From DATAGF01 sp963835685 (GTDB lineage: Bacteria > Actinomycetota > Thermoleophilia > Miltoncostaeales > Miltoncostaeaceae), in the NCBI GenBank assembly GCA_963835685.1, contig CAWIGI010000002.1, positions 18,557 to 82,556 of the forward strand: a DNA stretch of 64,000 nucleotides, in the 5' to 3' direction. A program made the position numbers and the translations under genes. Below are positions 28,063 to 35,757 of the stretch, piece by piece. The notes beneath the pieces were generated by a model. That model made no database searches. It was not told the DNA's origin and saw only the letters and a program-made list of their open reading frames with translations. Numbering within the stretch: position 1 is the stretch's first letter; each line of letters begins with the position of its first letter.

Positions 28063-29362
28063 CCGCCGATGGCGCTGAGGAAGGGCGCGGCCTTGGCCCA
28101 GGCCTCGGCCCGCTCGGCCTCGGGGTCGGAGTCCCACACCACGGCCCCGCCGCACCAGTAGCGCGCCTCCCCCCGGCCAGCCAGGCCGTGCGGATCGCGA
28201 CGCTGGCCTCGAGCGAGCCGTCGGCGCCCAGCGCGACGACGCTCCCGTAGGCGGGGCCGCGCCCCACGGGCTCGAGGTCGCGGATGACCTCCATCGCGCG
28301 GACCTTGGGGCAGCCGGTGACCGAGCCGCCGGGGAAGACCGCCCGCAGCAGGTCGGCCGGGCCGGCGTCCTCGCGCAGGTCGGCGACCACCTCGCTGACC
28401 AGGTGCTCCACGTAGGGGGTCGGGAGGGCGTCGAACAGGCGCGCCACGCGCACGCCCCCCGGGCGCGCGACCCGGCCGAGGTCGTTGCGGACGAGGTCGA
28501 CGATCATCACGTGCTCGGCGCGGTCCTTCGCGCTCACGGCCAGCTCGCCCATCATCCCCAGCGGCGCGGTGCCCTTGATGGGCTCGCTGCGCGCGACCCC
28601 GTCGCGCAGGCTCACCAGCAGCTCGGGCGAGGCCGAGGCGACGGCGCCCTCCGGCAGATCGAGGTACGCGCGCCGCGCCGCCGGCCCGGCGGCGCTCCAG
28701 AGGCGCCGCGCGAGCGCGAGGGGAGGCTCGTCCCAGGGCACCGTCAGGCGCTGGGCCAGGTTGACCTGGTAGCAGTCGCCCGCCCGGATCAGCTCGCGCG
28801 CCGCCTCGACCGCCGCCCGGTAGGCGTCGCCGGGCAGCGAGGTGGCCGCCTGCCGCGCCACCGGCGGCGGCAGCGGCGCGAGCGGCGCCGCGCCGGCGAC
28901 CGCCGCGGCCAGGTCGTCGAGCTCGCGCTCGCCGGCCGCCGAGGCGACCAGGCAGCGCCCGTCGTCGTCGATCAGCGCGACCGTGTCGTAGCGGGCGAGC
29001 GCCGCGAGCGGCGGCCCGCCCGGGTCGGGCCGCGGCTCCGGCAGCCGCTCGACGGTGCCGCCGAGGTCGTAGGCGAGCAGCCCGATCCAGCCGCCGGCCA
29101 TCGCGGCGCCGTCCGGCCGTGCCTCTGGGGGGCGGGCGAGGGCGTCCCAAACGGCCGGCCCGACGACGACCTCGGCCGGGTCGGCGGCCACGGCCGTGAC
29201 GCCGCCGTGGCGCACGAGCGCGGGCCGCTCCCTCCCCGCGAGCGCCGCGAGCGCGGCAACCGGGTCGACCGGCCCGGCCAGCGCCCGGACCGCGACCCCC
29301 TCGGCGTGTGTGAGAATGCCCGCCGAGACGTCCCCGGCCGAAGGAGTCGCTCCGTGCCGCAC
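28059..29362 (-). CDS. pabB: Aminodeoxychorismate synthase component I
   Basis: About 434 residues with one frame change near 28165. Converts chorismate plus ammonia to aminodeoxychorismate for folate synthesis. Motifs: AGDCYQVNLAQRLTVPWDEP, ASASPELLVSLRDGVARSEP, IKGTAPLG, AEHVMIVDLVRNDLGRVARP, EHLVSEVVADLREDAGPADL, FPGGSVTGCPKVRAMEVIRD, and finally YWCGGAVVWDSDPEAE. The Lys of PIKGT is characteristic of PabB, where anthranilate synthases have another residue, supporting this over TrpE. GTG 29362 is the most upstream start; a GTG ~25 codons later is an alternative. Starts back-to-back with the divergent gene at 29386, and the stop overlaps pabC. Confidence 0.88.
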
Positions 29363-29385
29363 CCGGCTGACGCTAGCAAGGCGCC

Positions 29386-29874
29386 ATGAGGCAGACGCTC
29401 GCCTTCCAGGCGACCGGCTTCGACTGCTCGCCGGTGCAGGTCGAGATCGAGGACGGCGGCGAGCCCGTGGACGAGGCGGCGCTCCCGGTCGCGCTGCTCG
29501 CCTTCGAGAGCGGCCCGAACGTCGTGCTCACGCTCCCGCTCGCCGCGACCGACGCCGAGAACATGATGAACGCGTTCACGCAGGCCGAGCCCCACCGGCA
29601 GGACGTCCCCGACGCCGGGAACTGGCAGCCGCAGCCCGCCGGCCTCTCCGAGGGCCTCTTCTGGGCGCTCCAGCCGAGCGTCGTGGGCGTGGCGGTCACG
29701 CCGCCGCAGCAGACGCCGGACGGGCTGGTGCCGCACTGGACCCTGGCGTTCGACGACGAGGACGGAAGCCAGGTCCAGATCGCCGTCAGCGACCCGATGT
29801 GCGTGCAGATCGTGCGGTCGCTCGCCCAGGTCGCGCACGGCGAGCTGGAGTCCCCGGAGACAAACGAGGAATAG
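29386..29874 (+). CDS. Acidic hypothetical protein upstream of the siroheme reductase
   Basis: 162 residues, open, with ATG 29386. Not recognised. The sequence is acidic, lacks a signal peptide and has only one Cys pair of note (FDCSPVQVEIEDGGE and DPMCVQIVRSLAQ). It alternates beta-strand-like stretches (NVVLTLPLAATDAENMMNAF, HWTLAFDDEDGSQVQIAVSD) and ends ESPETNEE. It is divergent from pabB and ends 50 bases before the reductase gene, on the same strand, so it may share its transcript. It may be a small soluble beta protein; nothing in it points to redox cofactors. Confidence 0.65.
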   Translation: MRQTLAFQATGFDCSPVQVEIEDGGEPVDEAALPVALLAFESGPNVVLTLPLAATDAENMMNAFTQAEPHRQDVPDAGNWQPQPAGLSEGLFWALQPSVVGVAVTPPQQTPDGLVPHWTLAFDDEDGSQVQIAVSDPMCVQIVRSLAQVAHGELESPETNEE

Positions 29875-29924
29875 CCGCCGGGTTTCTGTTATTTTGGCCC
29901 CGCTCAGCGACGCGGGCGGGGGAG

Positions 29925-32189
29925 ATGAGCGCGACCGAGTGGAGAGAGCGGCTCCTCGAGCGGATGCCGCCGGACCTGGCCGAGGAGATCGACATCTTCG
30001 AGGGCCAGATGGAGCTGCGCCGCCGCGGGGCGGTCGAGGACCGCGTCTTCGCCGAGACGCGGCTGCGGCGCGGCGTGTACGGCCAGCGCTACGACAACGG
30101 CCAGCGCCACGACGGCGTCGCCTCGCGGCAGCTCGAGTTCCCGTCGGGCGATCTGACCAAGGGCCCCGAGACCCTGTGGGACGCGCCGGGCATGGTGCGC
30201 ATCAAGGTCCCCTACGGCGGCATCACGCCCGACCAGCTCGAGGTGATCGCCGAGCTCGCCGAGGAGTACTCGGACGCCATCCTGCACGTGACCACGCGCC
30301 AGGACGTCCAGCTCCACTACGTCCACATCGACGACACGCCCACCCTCATGCGCCGGCTGGCGGCGGTGGGCATCACCACCCGCGAGGCCTGCGGCAACGG
30401 CGTCCGCAACCTCACCGCCTGCCCGCTGGCGGGGGTGTGCCACACCGAGGCGTTCGACACGACCCCCTACGCCGCCGCGCTCTTCCGCTTCCTGCTCGGC
30501 CACCCGGACTGCCAGGACTTCGGGCGCAAGTTCAAGCCCGCGTTCTCGGGCTGCGCGGGCGAGGCCTGCGGCCTGGTGATGATGCACGACTTCGGCGGCA
30601 TCGCCCGCCGGTCGGTCGTCGACGGCGTCGAGCGGCGGGCGTTCGACATCTACGTCGGCGGCGGCCTCGGCACGACCCCCCACCAGGCGAAGCCCCTCTA
30701 CGAGGACCACCCGGTCGAGGAGCTGCTGCCGACGGCCCAGGCGATCGCGCGCGTCTTCGGCCGCCTCGGCGAGAAGCAGAACCGCAACCGCGCGCGCATC
30801 AAGTTCCTCGTCGCCAAGCTGGGCATCGACGAGTTCCGCCGGCTGGTCGACGAGGAGCGGGCGCTCCTGCCCCACGACGACCGCTGGACCTCGTACCTGC
30901 CCCACGTGGAGGACTTCACGGAGTCGCCCCTGCGCGAGCCCGTGGCGGTCGCCTCGAACGGCGCCGGCCACCCCGAGGGCTACGCCGCGTGGGCCCGCAC
31001 GAACGTCTACCGCCAGCGCCAGCCGGGGTACGCGGTGGCGACGATCGCACTGCCCCTGGGCGACATCAGCTCCGAGCAGACCCGCAAGCTCGCCGATGTG
31101 GCCCGCCGCTACGTCGGCGACACCGTGCGGACGACGGTCGAGCAGAACATCGTCCTGCGCTGGGTGGCCGAGAGCGACCTCCCCGCCCTCTACGCCGACC
31201 TGGTGGCGATCGACCTGGCCGCGCCCGGGGCCGGGACGATCGTCGACGTGACCGCCTGCCCGGGCACCGACACCTGCAAGCTCGGCATCGCCTCGTCGCG
31301 CGGGCTGGCCGGCGAGCTCCGCACGCGCCTGGGCGCGCGCCAGTTCGAGCTCGACGAGGCCGTCCGCGGCCTGCGCATCAAGGTGAGCGGCTGCTTCAAC
31401 TCGTGCGGCCAGCACCACGTGGCCGACATCGGCTTCTTCGGCAACAGCCGGAAGATCGACGGCGTCACGGTGCCCCACTTCCAGGTCGTCCTCGGCGGCC
31501 GCTGGCGCGAGAACGCGGGCTCCTACGGCCTGGCCATCGGCGCGGTCCCCTCCAAGCGCATCCCCGAGGTCGTGGACGTCATCACGGCGAAGTACGTCGC
31601 GGGGCGCGACGGCGAGGAGACCTTCCAGGACTACATCGCCCGCCTGGGCAAGGTGGAGCTGGGGGCGCTCATCGCCGAGCTCAAGACCGTGCCCCCGCGC
31701 GAGGAGGACCCCTCCTACTACACCGACTGGGGCGACGCCCGCGTCTTCACGATGGGCGACCTCGGCGTCGGCGAGTGCGCGGGCGAGGTCATCTCCAAGA
31801 CCGAGCTCGAGCTCACCCAGGCCGAGAGCATCGCCTTCGACGCCCAGGTGGCGCTGGAGGAGGGCGACCTCGCGCGCGCCGACGAGCGGGCGTACGCGGC
31901 GATGGTCGCGGGCGCCCGGGCGCTCGTCCGCACCGAGAACCCCAACGTGCCCGACGACCCCGACGCCATCGTGGACGAGTTCCGGGAGCGCTTCTACGAC
32001 ACCGAGCGCTTCTTCGACCGCTTCGCCAAGGGCCGTTTCGCCCGGCCCCTCTTCGACCGCCACGAGGCGGCCCCCGCCGTCCACGAGCCGGAGGCGACCC
32101 GGGTGCTCGTCGAGGAGGCCCAGCTCTTCATCGACGCGGTCCACGCCGTCGAGATCCGCGAGGCCGGCGCGCAGTCGGCGCTCGTGTAG
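29925..32189 (+). CDS. Siroheme nitrite/sulfite reductase with C-terminal helical extension
   Basis: 754 residues, open. Six-electron reductase acting with ferredoxin or NAD(P)H partners. It has two ferredoxin-like/siroheme half-domains. Cys445-x5-Cys451 (TACPGTDTCKLG) and Cys490-x3-Cys494 (SGCFNSCGQHH) are the 4Fe-4S/siroheme ligands. The first half has the corresponding CGNGVRNLTACPLAGVC and FSGCAGEACG segments. Nitrite and sulfite reductases share this signature, so the substrate is undecided; the sulfate importer at the right end makes sulfite attractive. The last ~110 residues are helical and acidic (ESIAFDAQVALEEGDLARAD, then FRERFYDTERFFDRFA), a HEPN-like extension absent from classical enzymes. 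ATG 29925 follows GGGGGAG. Confidence 0.88.
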   Translation: MSATEWRERLLERMPPDLAEEIDIFEGQMELRRRGAVEDRVFAETRLRRGVYGQRYDNGQRHDGVASRQLEFPSGDLTKGPETLWDAPGMVRIKVPYGGITPDQLEVIAELAEEYSDAILHVTTRQDVQLHYVHIDDTPTLMRRLAAVGITTREACGNGVRNLTACPLAGVCHTEAFDTTPYAAALFRFLLGHPDCQDFGRKFKPAFSGCAGEACGLVMMHDFGGIARRSVVDGVERRAFDIYVGGGLGTTPHQAKPLYEDHPVEELLPTAQAIARVFGRLGEKQNRNRARIKFLVAKLGIDEFRRLVDEERALLPHDDRWTSYLPHVEDFTESPLREPVAVASNGAGHPEGYAAWARTNVYRQRQPGYAVATIALPLGDISSEQTRKLADVARRYVGDTVRTTVEQNIVLRWVAESDLPALYADLVAIDLAAPGAGTIVDVTACPGTDTCKLGIASSRGLAGELRTRLGARQFELDEAVRGLRIKVSGCFNSCGQHHVADIGFFGNSRKIDGVTVPHFQVVLGGRWRENAGSYGLAIGAVPSKRIPEVVDVITAKYVAGRDGEETFQDYIARLGKVELGALIAELKTVPPREEDPSYYTDWGDARVFTMGDLGVGECAGEVISKTELELTQAESIAFDAQVALEEGDLARADERAYAAMVAGARALVRTENPNVPDDPDAIVDEFRERFYDTERFFDRFAKGRFARPLFDRHEAAPAVHEPEATRVLVEEAQLFIDAVHAVEIREAGAQSALV

Positions 32190-32197
32190 GAGCCGCG

Positions 32198-32752
32198 ATG
32201 GGCACCGCGACCGCCACCGAGATCGCCCGCATCGGCGCCAAGCTCTACGCCGAGAACCCCGAGGTCATCGACCTGCCGGCCTACATCCCGCTCTTCCACG
32301 GCTGGATCCAGGCCGGCGGCCTCGACGGCGTCCCGATCGACGTCGCCGACTACGGCCACGTCCCGGACGGCCCGGGGGTGATCCTGATCGGGCACGAGGC
32401 CGACCGCTCGCTCGACCTGGGCGAGGGGCGGCCAGGCGTCGTCTACCAGCGCAAGCGGCAGGGCACGGGCTCCCTGGAGGACCGCCTCGCCGCGGCCATC
32501 GAGGCGGCCGACGGTCTGGCGGACGCGCTCGAGGCCGACCCCGCGGCGGGCGGCGTGCGCTTCGGCCGCGACGAGATCCTCCTGCGGATCAACGACCGCC
32601 TGAACGCCCCGAACGACGACGCGACGCTCGACGCGCTGCGCCCCGCGATCGAGGCGGCTCTCGCGACCGTGCGCCCGGGCCGCGCGGCGAGCGTCGAGCG
32701 GGTGACCGAGGACCCGAAGGGCCCCTTCCGCGTCAGGGTGCGCCTGGCGTAG
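32198..32752 (+). CDS. Unknown partner protein of the siroheme reductase
   Basis: 184 residues, open. ATG 32198 begins nine bases after the reductase stop, and the AGGAG site overlaps that stop, so the two are surely co-transcribed. The family is not recognised. The start ARIGAKLYAENPEVIDLPAY is followed by IPLFHGWIQAGGLDGVPIDV, and the acidic middle (GVILIGHEADRSLDLGEGRP) and an EILLRINDRLNAPNDDATLD helix contain no cysteine clusters. The C-terminal segment is beta-rich (SVERVTEDPKGPFRVRVRLA). It might assist cofactor insertion or electron transfer, but that is only inferred from the tight operon. It ends at a strong stem-loop. Confidence 0.7.
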   Translation: MGTATATEIARIGAKLYAENPEVIDLPAYIPLFHGWIQAGGLDGVPIDVADYGHVPDGPGVILIGHEADRSLDLGEGRPGVVYQRKRQGTGSLEDRLAAAIEAADGLADALEADPAAGGVRFGRDEILLRINDRLNAPNDDATLDALRPAIEAALATVRPGRAASVERVTEDPKGPFRVRVRLA

Positions 32753-32765
32753 TCCCCCACCCGCG

Positions 32766-32793
32766 GGCCCGCGCCCGGCGCTAGGCGCGGGCC
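32766..32793. terminator. Strong stem-loop between convergent genes
   Basis: GGCCCGCGCC (32766-32775) and GGCGCGGGCC (32784-32793) pair perfectly over 10 bp with an 8-base loop, 13 bases after the partner-gene stop at 32752 and before the convergent ATPase stop at 32813. There is no T-tract; it fits a GC-type bidirectional terminator. Confidence 0.6.
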
Positions 32794-32812
32794 TACGGGG
32801 TGGCGATGCCCC

Positions 32813-34051
32813 TCACGCCCACAATGAGCAGATCGGGATGGCGGCGAGCCTGTCGCCGAGCCCATACGCGGAGGGCCCGGTGTGGAGGACGACGCCGAGC
32901 ACGAACCGCTGGCCCAGCTGATCGCGGAGCCAGGCGAGATGCCGCGCGTCGTCACGCCGCGGCGCGGCGGTGGCCTTGACCTCGAGGCCGACGATTCGGC
33001 CGGCGCCGAGCTCCAGCACCAGATCGACCTCGTGGCGGCCGGCTTCGGTCCGCAGGTGATGAAGGCGGGCCTCAGGCGTCCGCGGGAGCTCCGGGCGCAG
33101 CTGCGCGACCACGAACGTCTCGAGAAGGCGCCCGAGAAGATCGCCGTCGGCGAGCACGTCGGCAGCGCGGACGCCGATGACCGAGCTCCAGAGGCCCGTG
33201 TCGACGACGACGCGCTTCGGCTGCAGGACCAGGCGCTTCAACCGGCTCGTGGTCCACGCGGGGATCGACTCGACGAGGAAGAGCGACTCCAGGAGCGCCT
33301 CGTACCGCTCGGCCGTCCTGCGAGCCACGCCGGCCGCGCGGAAGATGGTGGCATGGTCGCTGACGCCCGCCGTGACGATCGCGTAGGCCTGGAGATATGC
33401 GGCGAGCCGCGGGGTGTCCGCGTCGATCCCGAGCGATGCGAGATCACGTCCGAGGAGCTGCTCGAGGTAGCCGCCGTACCACCGTCGGCGCCCCCGCTCG
33501 CCGAGGGACAGGACAGGCTCGGGAAACCCTCCCGTCAAGGCGAGGTCAACGTAGCCCGCCAAGTCCGGCAACTCTGACGGGAGGGCGTCGCCCTCCGCCT
33601 CTCCGGCTCCGAGGCGCTCGAGAAACGAGGGCCCCGAGGTGCGGCCGAGCCGCTCGCGCACCGAGAGGGTCGTCATGGGAAGGCCGACGAGCCGCCCGGT
33701 CCCCGGCCACGTCGCCTGGCCGAGTGGCGCGCGAACCGATCCTGAGAGGATGAATCGCCCGGCCGTCGCATCGGCGTCAACGGCACGCTTCACGGCACCG
33801 ACGATCGCCGGAACCTCCTGCCACTCATCGAGGAGAATCGGGACGTCGGTGAGCCGGCGGAGGGCGGCGTCGGGGTCGGCCTCGAAGGCCGCGGCGCGCG
33901 CGGGCACGTCGAGGCGCACCGTGGTCGCCGCGAGGCGCATCGCAGAGGTCGTCTTCCCACACGCACGAGGGCCGGTCAGGAGGACGGCGGGGTGCTCCGC
34001 GAGCATCTCGGCGAGCAAGGGGTTGACGAGCCGCGGGACGTAGTCGCCCAT
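32813..34051 (-). CDS. AAA-type ATPase with DUF4143 domain
   Basis: 412 residues, open. Walker A is LLTGPRACGKTTSAMRLAAT (with ACGK where QVGK is usual) and the Walker B region is PILLDEWQEVPAIVGAVKRA, followed by the sensor-like GRFILSGSVRAPLG. The C-terminal DUF4143 part contains LDLALTGGFPEPVLSLGERG-like text, WYGGYLEQLLGRDLASLG, VARRTAERYEALLESLFLVE (HTH-like), and an endonuclease-like ELGAGRIVGLEVKATAAPRR, where the E-V-K pair resembles a PD-(D/E)xK core. Proteins of this family are common, often single accessory genes, with no clear function. ATG 34051 (MGDYVPRLVNPLLAEM) is preceded by four 23-bp repeats. Probably acquired with the other accessory genes at 32.8-35.7 kb. Confidence 0.85.
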   Translation of the reverse strand: MGDYVPRLVNPLLAEMLAEHPAVLLTGPRACGKTTSAMRLAATTVRLDVPARAAAFEADPDAALRRLTDVPILLDEWQEVPAIVGAVKRAVDADATAGRFILSGSVRAPLGQATWPGTGRLVGLPMTTLSVRERLGRTSGPSFLERLGAGEAEGDALPSELPDLAGYVDLALTGGFPEPVLSLGERGRRRWYGGYLEQLLGRDLASLGIDADTPRLAAYLQAYAIVTAGVSDHATIFRAAGVARRTAERYEALLESLFLVESIPAWTTSRLKRLVLQPKRVVVDTGLWSSVIGVRAADVLADGDLLGRLLETFVVAQLRPELPRTPEARLHHLRTEAGRHEVDLVLELGAGRIVGLEVKATAAPRRDDARHLAWLRDQLGQRFVLGVVLHTGPSAYGLGDRLAAIPICSLWA

Positions 34052-34066
34052 CGCCCGCCACGGTAC

Positions 34067-34158
34067 CACTCTCACGCAGCTCTGACTGCCACTCCTACGC
34101 AACTCTCGCTGCGACTTTCACGCAGGTGGGAGTGACACTCTCACGCAGCGTCCCCGTC
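34067..34158. repeat. Four tandem 23-bp repeats upstream of the DUF4143 ATPase
   Basis: Copies begin at 34067, 34090, 34113 and 34136, an exact 23-bp period. Copies 1 and 4 share the 14-mer CACTCTCACGCAGC exactly. Copy 2 reads CACTCCTACGCAAC and copy 3 GACTTTCACGCAGG. The array starts 16 bases upstream of the ATPase start codon (34051, minus strand). Two helical turns per unit would put the ACGCA cores on nearly the same face of the DNA, as in iteron-like operators. Whether it is a regulator or replication-protein binding site is unknown. Confidence 0.7.
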
Positions 34159-34226
34159 GCGCGGCCTTTCCTCGGTCGGCGAGGCTGTGTTCGGAGTTCA
34201 GCGCCCGGAAGAGCCCTGCCCGAGGG

Positions 34227-34370
34227 CCCGCGCCAGGCGTGACTCAGCAGCAGGGTCTTGCCGATCCCCGGCTCGCCAGAGATCAGCAGCGACTCGCTCT
34301 CGCCCGAGCGCGCGGCAGCGATCACCGCCTCGACCCGGGCGGCTTCCACCCCACGCCCGATGATCCAGGG
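34227..34370 (-). pseudogene. Remnant of a LuxR-type ATPase/regulator
   Basis: About 48 codons keep the N-terminal P-loop of the large LuxR/AAA_16 regulators: PWIIGRGVEAARVEAVIAAA, then SGESESLLISGEPGIGKTLL with Walker A GEPGIGKT, then LSHAWRG. The homology then stops, and the frame runs into the 23-bp repeat region. The missing downstream HTH and no start codon in the fragment indicate a broken copy. Confidence 0.6.
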
Positions 34371-34427
34371 GCGACTTCCCTTACTTCGCCCCCCGCGCCA
34401 CCCCGAGGGGGGCGCGGGCCCCGAAAC

Positions 34428-35120
34428 CTACGCGGCGACCGGCTCCGCGGCGCGCTCGAGGCTGCGGACGGCGCCGACCAGCTCGGTCGGCCGCTCGACG
34501 GCCACGTTGTGACCCGAGTGGAGCATGTGGAAGCGGGCGTTCTGCATCCACGCCGACAGCTCGCGCTGCACCTCGACGGGCACGGCGCGGTCGGCGTCGC
34601 CGGCGAGGACGATCACGGGCACGTCGACCTGGGCGAGCGCCCCGCGCACGTCCGGGCGCGTCCCCATGGCCTCGGCCGCGAGGGCGACGCCCTCTGCGCC
34701 CGCCTGCTCGCGCAGGGCGCGGGCGGCGCGGGTCCAGCGGTCCTGGCCCTCGGCGTCCTCGCCGCGGGGGTTGGCGCCGGAGACCACCAGGCCGGAGACC
34801 AGGCCGGGATGGCCGAGCGCCAGGGCGAGCCCGGCGGCTGCCCCGAGGCCGACCCCGACCAGGATCGCCCCGCCGCCCTCGGCCGCCGTGAGGCGGGCGA
34901 CGTCGGAGGCGAAGTCGTCGATGCTCCACGGGCCGCCGGGCGTCGGCGAGCGCCCGTGCCCGCGCAGGTCGGGTGCGATGATGCGGTAGGTGCCGGCGAG
35001 CTCGCCCAGCGCGTCGATCATGCTCTCGCCGGTCTGCCCCAGGTCGTGCAGCGCCACCAGGGGAGGCCCGTCCCCGGTACGGTGGACGGCGAGCTCGATG
35101 GCGGGGGGAAGCGAAGGCAT
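34428..35120 (-). CDS. Alpha/beta hydrolase lacking the nucleophile
   Basis: 230 residues, open; ATG 35120 has GAAGGAG eight bases upstream and is chosen over GTG 35141. Fold landmarks are present: PPLVALHDLGQTGESMIDAL (oxyanion strand), IIAPDLRGHGRSPTPGGPWS, acid PVIVLAGDADRAVPVEVQRE, and the His loop HMLHSGHNVAVERPTELV. The nucleophile elbow, normally G-x-S-x-G, is GVGLG (residues 89-93) with Gly91 in place of Ser. Hydrolase activity is therefore unlikely unless another residue substitutes; a ligand-binding or decarboxylase-like role is possible. It is divergent from a CGNR regulator across 74 bases. Confidence 0.75.
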   Translation of the reverse strand: MPSLPPAIELAVHRTGDGPPLVALHDLGQTGESMIDALGELAGTYRIIAPDLRGHGRSPTPGGPWSIDDFASDVARLTAAEGGGAILVGVGLGAAAGLALALGHPGLVSGLVVSGANPRGEDAEGQDRWTRAARALREQAGAEGVALAAEAMGTRPDVRGALAQVDVPVIVLAGDADRAVPVEVQRELSAWMQNARFHMLHSGHNVAVERPTELVGAVRSLERAAEPVAA

Positions 35121-35194
35121 CGACGGCGCTCCTTCAACCACTGTGATACAGGTTTACCGGTGAGACTACGCCCGGCCAGGCGGCTCGTCAAACG
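35121..35194. promoter_or_regulatory. Divergent control region of the hydrolase and CGNR gene
   Basis: This 74-base spacer contains CTGT-GAT-ACAG (35141-35151), a perfect 4-bp inverted repeat, beside GGTTTACC. On the minus strand TGTATCAC reads as an extended -10-like element for the hydrolase gene. It is the natural target for the CGNR regulator, though the evidence is short. Confidence 0.35.
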
Positions 35195-35734
35195 ATGACA
35201 AGCCTGTCCAGCTTCGCCCCGTCGGCGGGCCGCCCGGCGCTCGATCTCTGCAATACCAGACTGAGCGAGCGGGAACTTCTCATCGGTCCGGCAGACCTCG
35301 AGCGGTGGTTCGTGGCGGCCGGCCTCTCCGATCATGCACCGCGCGTGACGCGGAGTGAACTGGTCGCGGCGAAGATGTTGCGCGACGGTCTCCGCCAGGC
35401 GCTCCTGGCGGGCGACGGGCCGGCGGTCGCCGCCCTCGCCGAGGGCTGGCTCGGGCGGGCGCCGGGCCGGCTGTGCGTCGAGCCGGACACCCTGCGGCCC
35501 CGCTTCGCGCCGGCGGCGCAGACCTCCTGCTGCCTGCTGGTCGACGCGGTGCTCGACGCCCTCGACCTGGTCCGCGACTCGCCGGGACGGGTGCGCGAGT
35601 GCGCCGACCCGCGCTGCCCCGTCCTGTTCCTGGACACCAGCCGCAACCGCAGCCGGCGCTGGTGCTCGATGGAGCGCTGCGGCGCGCGGGCCAAGGCGTC
35701 GGCCTACTACCGGAGGCACCGGGCCCCGACGTAG
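35195..35734 (+). CDS. CGNR zinc-finger transcriptional regulator (ABATE domain)
   Basis: 179 residues, open. The N-terminal ABATE domain is recognised by PALDLCNTRLSERELLIGPA and the alpha-helical middle (VTRSELVAAKMLRDGLRQAL). The C-terminal zinc finger reads VRECADPRCPVLFLDTSRNR, then SRRWCSMERCGARAKASAYY, i.e. C-x4-C then C-x4-C with CGAR for the eponymous CGNR. Such proteins act as stress- or ligand-responsive DNA-binding regulators in actinobacteria and usually control a divergent neighbour, here the alpha/beta hydrolase. The start codon at 35195 is TTG- or ATG-like in context (ATGACAAGC), and the frame begins MTSLSSFAPSAGR. Confidence 0.85.
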   Translation: MTSLSSFAPSAGRPALDLCNTRLSERELLIGPADLERWFVAAGLSDHAPRVTRSELVAAKMLRDGLRQALLAGDGPAVAALAEGWLGRAPGRLCVEPDTLRPRFAPAAQTSCCLLVDAVLDALDLVRDSPGRVRECADPRCPVLFLDTSRNRSRRWCSMERCGARAKASAYYRRHRAPT

Positions 35735-35757
35735 ACTCCCGCGATCCGGGAGCGCGT

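Noticed and set aside
34095..34349. An 84-codon gene across the repeat region
   Set aside because: Its first half is the LuxR-type ATPase remnant and its second half translates the 23-bp repeats; no start site or family supports a real gene.
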